A stretch of DNA of 64,000 bases, from positions 1 to 64,000 of the forward strand of contig NZ_SIJB01000027.1 of the NCBI RefSeq assembly GCF_009910845.1, given 5' to 3'. The translations under genes and the position numbers were made by a program. Origin of the DNA: Chengkuizengella marina (GTDB lineage: Bacteria; Bacillota; Bacilli; Paenibacillales; KCTC-33759). Numbering within the stretch: the first letter of the stretch is position 1; every line of letters begins with the position of its first letter. The notes under the pieces were generated by a model, which saw only the letters and a program-made list of their open reading frames with translations, was not told the origin of the DNA and did no database searches. Shown one piece after another: positions 1 to 8,394 of the stretch.

Positions 1-36
1 TACTTGACAGGGGGCAGTTCATATTGTTATTCGTGT

Positions 37-723
37 TTAGTTATTTTTTTTATGAATTTTCAACTCACTTATACTTTCATAAATGAAAATAGATACACAT
101 AAAATTGTAAGCCCTAAGAAATATCCTGCCATAATATCAGTAAAATAATGTACTGAGAAATAAATTCGATTAAATCCTAACAAACCGATGAAAAGAATAA
201 AAATGATAGAAATAATCCATTTATCTATTGTTCTTTTTGTATACTTCACTAAAAAATATGCAATCAAACCATAACATACCAGTCCCACAAGTGCATGTCC
301 ACTAGGGAAACTAAACCCTGTTCCATCAACTGCTATATTGATTTCAGGTCTAGGTCTTTGAAAAAAATCTTTAATTGACCCTTTTAAAATCTCACTTATC
401 GCAACAGCAATAGGTAAAATAATTACGCCTATTAAGTCTCGCTTCCTCCATCCCAACCAGAGCATCGCTATCAACACTACGATTGGAATAGACCAATAGG
501 TCACTGCTTCAGTTAAAAGAGTTAAAAAACCTGATAAAAAGTTGGGAGCATGTTGATCCACCCATTCTATAACCTGAATGTCCAGAGATGACGGTTTGTT
601 TATATCTAATGAATAAACCAACAATACAAAAATAGCAAGTGTTAGTATAGCTAAAACTAAACTATATAATTTCGATTTTGAATGTAATGTTATTCCACTG
701 TCTTTCCTAGATATTTGAGCCAC
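37..723 (-). CDS. PAP2-family membrane phosphatase
   Basis: Membrane phosphatase of the PAP2 (type 2 phosphatidic acid phosphatase) superfamily, which removes phosphate from lipid substrates such as undecaprenyl pyrophosphate or phosphatidylglycerophosphate. The three signature blocks are visible: KDFFQRPRP, SFPSGHA with the catalytic His, and NRIYFSVHYFTD, where Asn replaces the usual Ser before Arg. About six hydrophobic segments are present. I start it at the GTG at 721-723 because a GGAGG lies about 10 bases upstream (735-739); the upstream ATG at 745-747 has no ribosome site. It lies downstream of the dpp genes on the same strand, but a shared function is not evident. The exact lipid substrate cannot be read from the sequence. 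Confidence 0.85.
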   Translation of the reverse strand: MAQISRKDSGITLHSKSKLYSLVLAILTLAIFVLLVYSLDINKPSSLDIQVIEWVDQHAPNFLSGFLTLLTEAVTYWSIPIVVLIAMLWLGWRKRDLIGVIILPIAVAISEILKGSIKDFFQRPRPEINIAVDGTGFSFPSGHALVGLVCYGLIAYFLVKYTKRTIDKWIISIIFILFIGLLGFNRIYFSVHYFTDIMAGYFLGLTILCVSIFIYESISELKIHKKNN

Positions 724-809
724 GCCAATGAATACCTCCACAATCATTAATGGTGATGCTTTTCTATCTTAACACAAGATATCAAACACTAACAATAGTA
801 ACATTACAT

Positions 810-1703
810 TTAGTTTTTCATTCTTGGATCTAAAGCATCTCTTAAACCATCACCCATCAAATTAAAACCAAGTACAGTTAACATGATTGCAATCCCTGGG
901 AAAAACATCGTCCATGGTGCCTGTACCAAGTAATTCTTTGAATCTGCCAACATTTTCCCCCATTCAGGTGCTGGTGGTTCTGCTCCTAACCCCAAAAACC
1001 CTAAGGCAGCAGCTTCAATTATAGCAGTTGCTATAGCTAAAGTACCTTGGACAATAATTGGAGCCATACTATTTGGTAAAATGTGAAAAAATAAAATTCT
1101 ACGATCTCGCATGCCAATCGCCTTTGCTGCAGTAACATATTCTTCTTGTTTAATGCTCAGAACTTTTGATCTTATCAAACGTCCAAAATTAGGAACATTA
1201 ATAATAGCTATAGCTATTAAGGCATTTCTTAATGAAGGACCTAATACTGAAACAATGGCAATAGCTAATAATATACTAGGAAAGGCAAGCATAATATCAA
1301 AAAATCTAGAAATGATAGTGTCTACCCATCGTCCGTAATAACCAGCTAAAATACCCAGAAAACAACCAACCACAATAGACCCTATAACTGAAACAAATCC
1401 AACCCACAGTGATATTCTAGCACCGTGTATCACCCGAGATAAAATATCTCTTCCAAAGTCATCTGTTCCTAACCAGTGTTCACTTGAAGGTGGTAGTAAT
1501 CGATCCGCTAGTTTTTGATCATTAATTCCTTCTGGTGTTATATACGGAGCCGAAAGAGCTAAAAATATAAAGACGATCACGATAAATAAACCCACAACGG
1601 CTAATTTATTTTTTTTAAAACTTTTCCAAGCTTCTATCCATAAGAGAAAGCTATTTCCCCTTAAGGATTTTTGTGGAGCGTTATTTCGAGCTAATTCTGC
1701 CAT
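810..1703 (-). CDS. dppC: Peptide ABC transporter permease, DppC/OppC type
   Basis: Inner-membrane permease of a peptide (or nickel-type) ABC importer, partner of the DppB-type permease upstream. It has the OppC N-terminal segment with a first membrane helix near residues 34-54, then the BPD_transp_1 domain. The EAA loop that contacts the ATPase reads EYVTAAKAIGMRDRRILFFHILPN, with a further conserved GFLGLGAEPPAPEWG stretch near the end. The length of 297 aa is normal. GGGGAGG precedes the ATG. It is the last transporter gene of the dpp cluster, 45 bases after dppB. Di- or oligopeptide is the most likely substrate, but the family also carries nickel and sugars. Confidence 0.93.
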   Translation of the reverse strand: MAELARNNAPQKSLRGNSFLLWIEAWKSFKKNKLAVVGLFIVIVFIFLALSAPYITPEGINDQKLADRLLPPSSEHWLGTDDFGRDILSRVIHGARISLWVGFVSVIGSIVVGCFLGILAGYYGRWVDTIISRFFDIMLAFPSILLAIAIVSVLGPSLRNALIAIAIINVPNFGRLIRSKVLSIKQEEYVTAAKAIGMRDRRILFFHILPNSMAPIIVQGTLAIATAIIEAAALGFLGLGAEPPAPEWGKMLADSKNYLVQAPWTMFFPGIAIMLTVLGFNLMGDGLRDALDPRMKN

Positions 1704-1748
1704 AAGTAATAATCCTCCCCTTAGGAGTTGTTCATATTTTAATGAATA

Positions 1749-2753
1749 TTAGTTGTATTTAATTCTTGGATCAATTAATGCATATAATAAATCAACAATA
1801 AGGTTAATCATTACAAAAATCGTTGCTACAATTAATATACCGGACTGAATGACAGGGTAATCCCTAAATTCAATGGCATTGTAAATATATCGTCCAATCC
1901 CAGGCCAGGAAAAAATAGTTTCTGTTAATATTGCTCCACCTAGCAATAGTCCTGTTTGTAAACCAATTACAGTTAACACTGGAATGACCGCATTTTTTAA
2001 AGAATGTTTATATACAACCCAAAACATCTTCTGCCCTTTAGCCCTAGCTGTTCTAATGTAATCTGAGCGCATAACTTCTAACATACTGGATCGAGTAATT
2101 CTGGCAATAATAGCCATAGGTATAGTTGCAAGTGCTATACCAGGCATAATCAAGTGTTTTACCACATCTATAAACTGATCCATTCTACCTTGTATTAACG
2201 TATCAATTAAATAGAAATGAGTAATGGTTTCAACAGGATTTTTAACATTTTCTCTCTTTGAAGGAGGTAACCAATCAAGCTGAACAGAAAACATCCACTG
2301 TTCCATTAAACCCAGCCAAAATATTGGCATAGAAACCCCTACGAGTGCTACTACCATTGCTGTATAATCAAACCAAGATTTTTGAAACCATGCACTAATA
2401 ATCCCAGCGTTTACACCAACAACAACAGCAATAATCAAAGCCACGAAGGATAGCTCAAAAGTAGCCGCTAAATAAGGCCAAATCTCCTCACTTACCTCTG
2501 TCTTGGTTCTTAGTGATTCACCTAAATCCAAGGTGAATAACTGTTTTAAATATTCAAAATACTGAGTAAACCATGGTTGGTCAAGCCCTAGTTCTGCCCT
2601 TAAACTGTTAATAGCTTCTTCTGTAGCAAGCTGACCTAAAATCACTTGAGCAGGATCACCTGGAATCGCTCGAATCATAAAAAATACGATAAACGTCATT
2701 CCAAATAAAACGGGTATCAACATTAAAAGTCGTCTAATGGTATAACTGAACAC
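1749..2753 (-). CDS. dppB: Peptide ABC transporter permease, DppB/OppB type
   Basis: First permease of the peptide importer. It shows the typical N-terminal helix (YTIRRLLMLIPVLFGMTFIV), the RAIPGDPA motif, and the EAA loop DYIRTARAKGQKMFWVVYKH followed by LKNAVIPV. The C-terminus is FVMINLIVDLLYALIDPRIKY, diagnostic of DppB. I start it at GTG 2751-2753, about seven bases after AGAGGTGA; a GTG three codons upstream is part of that ribosome site. It is separated from the binding-protein gene by 287 bases containing a terminator and a folded-looking element, so dppBC may be transcribed or translated at a lower level than the binding protein. Confidence 0.93.
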   Translation of the reverse strand: MFSYTIRRLLMLIPVLFGMTFIVFFMIRAIPGDPAQVILGQLATEEAINSLRAELGLDQPWFTQYFEYLKQLFTLDLGESLRTKTEVSEEIWPYLAATFELSFVALIIAVVVGVNAGIISAWFQKSWFDYTAMVVALVGVSMPIFWLGLMEQWMFSVQLDWLPPSKRENVKNPVETITHFYLIDTLIQGRMDQFIDVVKHLIMPGIALATIPMAIIARITRSSMLEVMRSDYIRTARAKGQKMFWVVYKHSLKNAVIPVLTVIGLQTGLLLGGAILTETIFSWPGIGRYIYNAIEFRDYPVIQSGILIVATIFVMINLIVDLLYALIDPRIKYN

Positions 2754-2810
2754 TATGATCACCTCTTCATATACCCATATTTACCCTAAAAAGTGAAGTA
2801 TGCACACGGA

Positions 2811-2942
2811 TGTGATTGCCGAGTACTTTTCAGGGACCCCCGGAATAAAATGAAGAAATTCATTCTTCTATCTTCTGGAGCCCGATGATTTTACCAATAC
2901 TTTTAAAGGGCTCTGAGCCACTTAATAAAATCACATATGTGA
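2811..2942 (-). promoter_or_regulatory. Candidate folded intergenic element before dppB
   Basis: The gap between the binding-protein gene and dppB contains nested complementary arms. The outer pair is TGTGATT (2811-2817) with AATCACA (2929-2935). Inside are GAGCCC (2878-2883) with GGGCTC (2908-2913) and GAAGAA (2852-2857) with TTCTTC (2863-2868). The outer edge overlaps the perfect palindrome TCACATATGTGA (2931-2942). It ends about 55 bases before dppB on the transcribed strand. I could not match it to a riboswitch I know. It could be a leader, an mRNA-processing site or a decayed small mobile element. Confidence 0.3.
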
Positions 2943-3004
2943 ATTGTTTAATTCGTTCCTTATGAATTAGCAGGTATCGAAGTTAAACTTATTTTCAACG
3001 CTTG

Positions 3005-3037
3005 AAAAAAGGGGAGGTTTTAGCTCCCCTTTTTTTG
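3005..3037 (-). terminator. Terminator after peptide-binding protein gene
   Basis: GGGGAG (3011-3016) pairs with CTCCCC (3024-3029) around a seven-base loop, extended by A and T runs on both sides. On the minus strand it ends in a run of T. It lies 13 bases past the binding-protein stop codon, inside the dpp cluster, and would raise binding-protein mRNA relative to the permease genes. Confidence 0.85.
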
Positions 3038-3049
3038 AAATTCTATATC

Positions 3050-4708
3050 TTATTCAAAATAAACTTTTGTTAAAGATTGTGAACCAGTTGGATGAGCAAA
3101 AAAGTCTTTAATATTGTTCTTTCCACCAAGGATTGGAGTAGAATGTACTAAAGGAATCCATGGGGCATCTTCATGAATAATCTCCTGTGCTTGTTTATAA
3201 AGCTCTTCGCGTTTTGCTTGATCAGGGTTAGATTGTGCGTCAATTAAAATGTCATGTAATTGATCATTACTGTAATAAGCGTAGTTATTGCTTCCTATGT
3301 TGTCTTTATCTAACAAGACATACATAAAATTATCAGCATCTCCATTATCACCAGTCCAACCTAATAAGAATGCATCTGCTTCACCATTTCTTGCTTTTTC
3401 TAAGTAAGTAGCCCACTCATAGGATACAATTTTAGCGCTAACTCCAATTTGTGCAAAACTATTTTGAATTACCTCAGCTACTTTTTGACCGTCAGGCATA
3501 TAAGGACGTGGTACTGGCATAGCCCATAATTCCATTTCGAAACCATCTGCATATCCAGCTTCTGCTAATAATTCTTTTGCTCTTTCTAAATCATAAGGAT
3601 ATGGATCGATGTCGTCATTATATCCAGCAATTACAGGTGGTAATGGATTTTTAGCTGGAACTGCTTGTCCTGAGTAGAAAGCTGCAATAATACCTTCTTT
3701 ATCAACTGCATGATTTAAAGCTTGACGTACAAGTTTATTATCAAATGGTGGTCTTGTATTCGTTAAGCCTAAATAACCAACATTCATAGAAGGTCTAACG
3801 AATAATTGTAAGTCGCTTTCCTCTTCAACTCTTGTATTGTCGTTAGGACTTACTCCATCTGCAATATCAATTTCTCCAGCAATCAATTCATTTAATCTTG
3901 TTGCGTTATCTGGAATAGAAACAAAGATAACCGATTCTAGTTTTGGATAACCTTCCATCCAATAATTTTCATTTTTAACTAAAACAATGCGATCATTTCT
4001 TTTCCATTCTTGAAATACAAATGGTCCAGTTCCCACAGGATTTTCTGTGAAACTTTCACCATACTCTTCTAAAGCTGTAGGACTGGCAATACCAAACGGA
4101 GGCATGGCTACATTTTGTAGAAACGGTGCTTGTGGTCGACTTAGTGTAAACTCAACCGTAAGCTCATCAACCGCTTTTACTTCTTGAATGACATGACCTT
4201 CATCCCCTTTAAATCCTCCAAACATAGATGAATAATAATAGAATGAAGATTTATCACCATTTGCCCAACGCTCAAAGTTATAAACAACTGCTTCTGCATT
4301 GAAGTCCGTTCCATCATGGAACTTTACTCCTTCACGAAGATTAAAAGTATATGTTAATCCATCATCACTTGTTGTCCAGTCAGTTGCCAAACTTGGTTCA
4401 ATAGAAGTATCTAAATCACCATATTTCACTAAAGTATCATAAATGTTTAAAGTTACCTTAATGGATTCACCGTCTGTGACTAAAGCAGGGTCTAAATCAA
4501 CTGAATCAGCACCTCGACCAAACACTAGAGTACTTTCTGAAGAACTATCCTCTGATTGTTGATTCTGATCATCATTAGTCTCCTCATTGTTATCATTTGT
4601 CTCCCCTTGTTCAGGCGGATTTTCTGTAGTAGATGTGCTGCAACCTACTAATGCAATACCTAGAATAAAAATAAAGACTAGCGAAAGAAAAAGACTCTTT
4701 TTTTTCAT
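3050..4708 (-). CDS. Peptide ABC transporter substrate-binding lipoprotein
   Basis: Extracellular solute-binding protein of the SBP_bac_5 (DppA/OppA) family that captures peptides and delivers them to the DppBC permeases. The signal peptide ends in a lipobox, ALVGC, with lipidated Cys23, followed by an acidic Asn/Glu/Gln-rich linker (residues 24-58) tethering it to the membrane. Conserved family segments include GLTYTFNLREGVKFHDGTDF and the region around VRQALNHAVDKEGI. The length of 552 aa is normal. AGGAGG precedes the ATG. It follows the two ATPase genes, with its own terminator immediately downstream. Substrate specificity (di-, oligopeptide or another ligand) cannot be set from sequence alone. 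Confidence 0.93.
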   Translation of the reverse strand: MKKKSLFLSLVFIFILGIALVGCSTSTTENPPEQGETNDNNEETNDDQNQQSEDSSSESTLVFGRGADSVDLDPALVTDGESIKVTLNIYDTLVKYGDLDTSIEPSLATDWTTSDDGLTYTFNLREGVKFHDGTDFNAEAVVYNFERWANGDKSSFYYYSSMFGGFKGDEGHVIQEVKAVDELTVEFTLSRPQAPFLQNVAMPPFGIASPTALEEYGESFTENPVGTGPFVFQEWKRNDRIVLVKNENYWMEGYPKLESVIFVSIPDNATRLNELIAGEIDIADGVSPNDNTRVEEESDLQLFVRPSMNVGYLGLTNTRPPFDNKLVRQALNHAVDKEGIIAAFYSGQAVPAKNPLPPVIAGYNDDIDPYPYDLERAKELLAEAGYADGFEMELWAMPVPRPYMPDGQKVAEVIQNSFAQIGVSAKIVSYEWATYLEKARNGEADAFLLGWTGDNGDADNFMYVLLDKDNIGSNNYAYYSNDQLHDILIDAQSNPDQAKREELYKQAQEIIHEDAPWIPLVHSTPILGGKNNIKDFFAHPTGSQSLTKVYFE

Positions 4709-4742
4709 TTCTTTTTAACCCTCCTAATTTTTTTATCTATCA

Positions 4743-5726
4743 CTAAAGCTGCTCGTTCTTGTTGTACAAATGACAAGCAACATAATGATCTTGCTCAATT
4801 TCTTCAAACTCTGGCTGAACTGTTTTACATATGTCCATACTATGTGGACATCTTGTATGAAACGAACACCCCTTTGGTGGATTAGAAGGACTTGGCATTT
4901 CTCCTGATAACTCTATATGCTCCCTCTCATATGTAGGGTCAGGAATAGGCACTGAACTTAGAAGTGCCTCGGTATATGGATGCAGTGGTTTTTTATAAAG
5001 CTTTTCACTGTTCGATAATTCTACTATTTTACCTAAATACATGACAGCTACTCGATCACAAATATGTCTAACAACTCCTAAATCATGTGCTATAAATATA
5101 TAGGTTAATGAAAATGCCTTTTGCAGATCATCTAGTAAATTTAATATTTGTGATTGAATAGAAACGTCCAATGCAGAAACAGGTTCATCTGCTATGATGA
5201 GTTTTGGTTTTGTCATTAGAGCACGTGCTATACCAATACGCTGGCGCTGTCCACCACTGAATTGATGAGGATATCGTTTTGCGTGATAACTGCTCAAACC
5301 TACTGTTTCTAACATTTCAATAACCATTTGTTTTCGTTCTTTAGGGGTGCCTATTTTATGAACGATTAAAGGTTCTTCTAATATTTTCTCAACGGTTTGC
5401 CTAGGATTAAGTGAAGCGAATGGATCTTGAAATATCATCTGAACATCTCTTCTAACCGTACGCAATTCACTTAGACTGAGATTTGTTAATTCCTGATTGT
5501 TGAATTTGACCTTTCCATCAGTAGGTTCGTGTAAGCGAAGAAGTGTTCTTCCAGTTGTAGATTTTCCACAACCGCTTTCCCCCACTAAACCGAAAGTCTC
5601 CCCTTCAAATACAGAAAATGATACATCATCAACCGCCTTTACTTCTCCTATTTTCCGTCCCAGAATTCCCCCGTTAATCGGAAAATACTTCTTCATCTTT
5701 TCAACTTCTAATAGTGTTTTTGTCAT
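4743..5726 (-). CDS. dppF: Peptide ABC transporter ATPase, DppF/OppF type
   Basis: Second ATPase subunit of the peptide importer. It has Walker A GESGCGKS, the Q-loop segment IFQDPFASLNPRQTV, signature SGGQRQRIGIARAL, Walker B LIIADEPVSALD and the switch His in IAHDLG. The C-terminal oligopeptide-transporter extension carries Cys residues in the order CSFHTRCPHSMDIC, as in family members that bind an Fe-S cluster or metal there. The early ING stretch after KKYFPI is typical of the OppF/DppF side. Its ATG overlaps the dppD stop by four bases (ATGA at 5723-5726), so the two subunits are translationally coupled. Confidence 0.94.
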   Translation of the reverse strand: MTKTLLEVEKMKKYFPINGGILGRKIGEVKAVDDVSFSVFEGETFGLVGESGCGKSTTGRTLLRLHEPTDGKVKFNNQELTNLSLSELRTVRRDVQMIFQDPFASLNPRQTVEKILEEPLIVHKIGTPKERKQMVIEMLETVGLSSYHAKRYPHQFSGGQRQRIGIARALMTKPKLIIADEPVSALDVSIQSQILNLLDDLQKAFSLTYIFIAHDLGVVRHICDRVAVMYLGKIVELSNSEKLYKKPLHPYTEALLSSVPIPDPTYEREHIELSGEMPSPSNPPKGCSFHTRCPHSMDICKTVQPEFEEIEQDHYVACHLYNKNEQL

Positions 5727-6715
5727 AAAGTATTTTCCTCACTTTCCTGATGTAAAAAGCAACGAACCTTATGGTTGGTTTCAATTGTAATTAAATCTGG
5801 TGTTTCTACTTTGCATTTATCCATGACAAAATCACACCGATCAGCAAATCGACAGCCTTGTTTAATAGATCCAGGAATCGGTACATTTCCTGGAATTGAG
5901 TATAAACGACTCTTTTTATCACGAATATCAGGTACAGATTGAATTAAACCTTTAGTATAAGGATGCTGTGGACTCTCAAATATCGTTTTAACATCCGTCT
6001 CCTCAACTATTTTCCCTGCATACATAACAATGACTCTCTCACATATTTCTGATACAACGCCAAGATCATGAGTAATAAGTATAATAGATGTATTTAGCTG
6101 TTTATTTAATCTCTTCATCAAAGCCAAGATTTGTGATTGAATTGTAACATCTAAAGCTGTAGTAGGTTCATCAGCTATCAATACTTTCGGTTCACAAACC
6201 ATTGCCATTGCAATCATAACTCTCTGTCTCATTCCTCCAGATAACTGATGAGGATACTCATTCATCAATTCCTCAGCACGAGGTAGTCCGACCAACTTTA
6301 AATATTCTATGGCTTTTATTTTCGCTTGTTTTTTATTCCATTTACGATGTATTAAGATTGCTTCGATGATTTGATTACCAATGGTAAAAAGCGGATTCAA
6401 AGAAGTCATAGGTTCCTGAAATATCATAGCTATCTCATTTCCACGTATATCCCTCATCTTTGATTCTGAAGCTTTTAATATATCTTCATCATTAAAAATA
6501 ATCTCACCGCCCACAACTTTACCGGGAGGATGAGGTACTAGTCCCATTATAGAAAGGGAAGTAACACTTTTGCCGCATCCAGACTCTCCTACTATGGCAA
6601 TGATCTCCCCTTGTTTTAAGTTGAAATCAACATCGTCAACAGCTGGCACTTCGGATTTATCCATAAAAAAAGAGGTTTTCAGTCCATTTACCTGTAATAC
6701 AGAAGTTTCACTCAT
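5723..6715 (-). CDS. dppD: Peptide ABC transporter ATPase, DppD/OppD type
   Basis: First ATPase subunit and first gene of the dpp cluster. It shows Walker A GESGCGKS, IFQEPMTSLNPLFTIG, signature SGGMRQRVMIAMAM, Walker B VLIADEPTTALD and ITHDLG. The C-terminal extension contains CRFADRCDFVMDKC. The SGGMRQR form and VKTIFESPQHPYTKGL are typical of DppD. A GGGGGT ribosome site precedes the ATG. A TATAAT-like -10 on this strand lies at 6746-6751. Farther upstream are a CcpA-like site and a 17-base palindrome. The gene pairs with dppF in a heterodimeric ATPase. Confidence 0.94.
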   Translation of the reverse strand: MSETSVLQVNGLKTSFFMDKSEVPAVDDVDFNLKQGEIIAIVGESGCGKSVTSLSIMGLVPHPPGKVVGGEIIFNDEDILKASESKMRDIRGNEIAMIFQEPMTSLNPLFTIGNQIIEAILIHRKWNKKQAKIKAIEYLKLVGLPRAEELMNEYPHQLSGGMRQRVMIAMAMVCEPKVLIADEPTTALDVTIQSQILALMKRLNKQLNTSIILITHDLGVVSEICERVIVMYAGKIVEETDVKTIFESPQHPYTKGLIQSVPDIRDKKSRLYSIPGNVPIPGSIKQGCRFADRCDFVMDKCKVETPDLITIETNHKVRCFLHQESEENTL

Positions 6716-6829
6716 TTCATTACCCCCAAGAAATTAACAATTTAAATTATATGAGTTGGATAAAACCATCGCTAATAGCATTTAAATCGTATGATATTAA
6801 ATTTATTTAGTTAGAACAATTCCATTCAA

Positions 6830-6843
6830 TGAAAGCGCTTCAT
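6830..6843. promoter_or_regulatory. CcpA-like (cre-like) site upstream of dpp operon
   Basis: TGAAAGCGCTTCAT matches the Bacillus cre pattern WTGNAANCGNWNNCW (from the A at 6829) except at one 3' position, and has near-symmetric arms AATGAA/TTCATT. The same 14 bases occur on the other strand upstream of the GH26-like gene at 51464-51477. It is about 90 bases above the presumed dppD transcription start. A role in carbon-catabolite control is inference. Confidence 0.4.
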
Positions 6844-6909
6844 TCCCTTCTTGCAATATTGCTATAAGTAATAGCCTTTCATAGATAAAAAAATCAATAG
6901 TACCAAAAT

Positions 6910-6926
6910 AATTCACATTGTGAATT
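6910..6926. promoter_or_regulatory. 17-bp palindrome upstream of dpp operon
   Basis: AATTCACATTGTGAATT is a perfect palindrome around a central T. Its core TCACA-N3-TGTGA resembles TCACATATGTGA at 2931-2942 inside the same dpp cluster. It lies in the 661-base gap between dppD and the divergent lipid kinase gene and could serve either. Apart from this, the CcpA-like site at 6830 and a -10 at 6746-6751, I see no gene in this gap. Confidence 0.4.
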
Positions 6927-7376
6927 TAATTTTAATATTGTGTAAACGAAAGTAGTGAAGTTAAATAAATTTCTGAAGTTGATTTGATATTTTATATAAA
7001 TCTCTTAAATGTTCTAAGGAGGTCAAATCTACTGGAGTACACAAGAAGTTATATGTGAATAAATTAATTTCTGAATATTTATCCACATCTATACTCACAG
7101 ATGTAAGGTTATATATTTATTGAAATATTATCATATTCCGATTTTTTTTTCTATATTAAATATAAAATAATTTCACTAAAGCTTATATTTACCCTGATTG
7201 TTTATTTATAATTTAAAGTTGATCATTATGAAAATGACTGGTAATATCAAGAATTTTTTACTTTTAAATCACTGATATAATATGACATTTTTTTATTGAG
7301 GAAATGAATCTAGTAAGTTAATATGAATGAATAGAATTAGACACAATTAGCATCTTTAGAAGAAAGTAGGTTCGAT

Positions 7377-8282
7377 ATGATAGGTTTTGTTGTGAACCCT
7401 GTTTCTGGAAATGGCAGGGGTCTTAAAGTTTGGCATGAAATTAAAAATATATTAAATGAAAAAGACATAAACTATGTTGAAAGTTTTACGAATAGAGCAG
7501 GTTCTGGGGTTGCTTGTACAATGGATTTAATTAAAAAGTATGAACCAAATATCATTGTAGCAGTAGGAGGTGATGGAACCGTACACGAAGTAATCAATGG
7601 GATCTATCAAGCTGAAATTAAGAACAAAGTCCATTTTGGTTTTATTCCTTCTGGTTCTGGAAATGATTACGCAAGGGGAGTAAAATTGCCAAGACATCAC
7701 TTGAAAGCGCTTGAAGTCATCTTAAACTCAACTCAACGTAAATCAATAGATCTATTAAAAATTGATAATAAAGTTGCGGTATGTTCTATTGGTGCAGGTT
7801 TAGATGGAAAAATAGCTCAAATTACGAACGAAGCAAAATATAAAAAATGGTTAAATGGACTCCGCCTTGGTGGATTGGCTTATGTAATTTCATTATTTAG
7901 AGTATTGTTTTCTTTTCGAACCAGTGACATTGCTTTAACCATAGATGGAGAAGTAAAACAACTCAAAAATGTATGGTTCATCGCTGTCTCCAATCTCCCA
8001 TACTATGGGGGTGGTATGATCATTAATCCAAATGCAAACGAGAATGACGAGAAAGCAGAGGTTTGTATTGTTAGCAATATCAATCGTTTGCAACTTCTAA
8101 CACTATTCCCACTCGTATATCTTGGAAAACATGCCAAACATAAAGCCGTGAGTTTCTTTGCAGGAGAAAACATAGAATATGAACCAAATCATTACCTTAC
8201 TACTCAAGCAGATGGAGAAACGATTATAGTGAATAAATATAAAATTGAGGTTTTGCCCCAACATATCACAGTTGTTAAATAA
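7377..8282 (+). CDS. Diacylglycerol kinase-family lipid kinase (YegS/BmrU type)
   Basis: Soluble lipid kinase of the DAGK_cat superfamily, which uses ATP to phosphorylate diacylglycerol or a related lipid. The start FVVNPVSGNGRG is the family nucleotide-binding strand, and VGGDGTVHEVING is the catalytic GGDGT loop. PSGSGNDYARG completes the nucleotide site. The C-terminal half carries the lipid-binding beta domain, ending in QADGE, typical of BmrU/YtlR proteins. AGTAGG precedes the ATG by seven bases. It stands alone, divergent from the dpp operon and upstream of an amino-acid ABC operon that has its own promoter. The lipid substrate is not decidable here. Confidence 0.9.
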   Translation: MIGFVVNPVSGNGRGLKVWHEIKNILNEKDINYVESFTNRAGSGVACTMDLIKKYEPNIIVAVGGDGTVHEVINGIYQAEIKNKVHFGFIPSGSGNDYARGVKLPRHHLKALEVILNSTQRKSIDLLKIDNKVAVCSIGAGLDGKIAQITNEAKYKKWLNGLRLGGLAYVISLFRVLFSFRTSDIALTIDGEVKQLKNVWFIAVSNLPYYGGGMIINPNANENDEKAEVCIVSNINRLQLLTLFPLVYLGKHAKHKAVSFFAGENIEYEPNHYLTTQADGETIIVNKYKIEVLPQHITVVK

Positions 8283-8324
8283 ACTTCAAATCCTAATCGT
8301 AAAATTGCATTTCTAAAACAATGG

Positions 8325-8352
8325 TTGAGAAATTCTCTTAATAGGTTATACT
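8325..8352 (+). promoter_or_regulatory. Probable sigma-A promoter of amino-acid ABC operon
   Basis: TTGAGA (8325-8330) and TATACT (8347-8352) are separated by 16 bases, upstream of the binding-protein gene at 8395. The start of the spacer makes the small palindrome GAGAAATTCTC with the -35 box. Confidence 0.5.
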
Positions 8353-8394
8353 ATTAAATAAATATATATAATTTATTCAAAAAGGGGAATAAAA

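Noticed and set aside
1111-1338. Plus-strand open frame inside dppC
   Set aside because: Shadow of the strong minus-strand gene; no ribosome site or plausible protein.
2811-2942. T-box or known riboswitch before dppB
   Set aside because: No T-box sequence AGGGTGGNACCGCG and none of the lysine, SAM, glycine, c-di-GMP or ydaO core motifs are present.
7016-7120. AAGGAGG followed by an AbrB-like start (KSTGVHKK)
   Set aside because: The codon before KSTG is GTC, not a start, and the sequence loses AbrB similarity after eight residues. Recorded only as a weak resemblance.
7704-7720. Third CcpA-like site inside the lipid kinase gene
   Set aside because: Only a partial match (TTGAAAGCGCTTGAA), explained by coding for LKALE.
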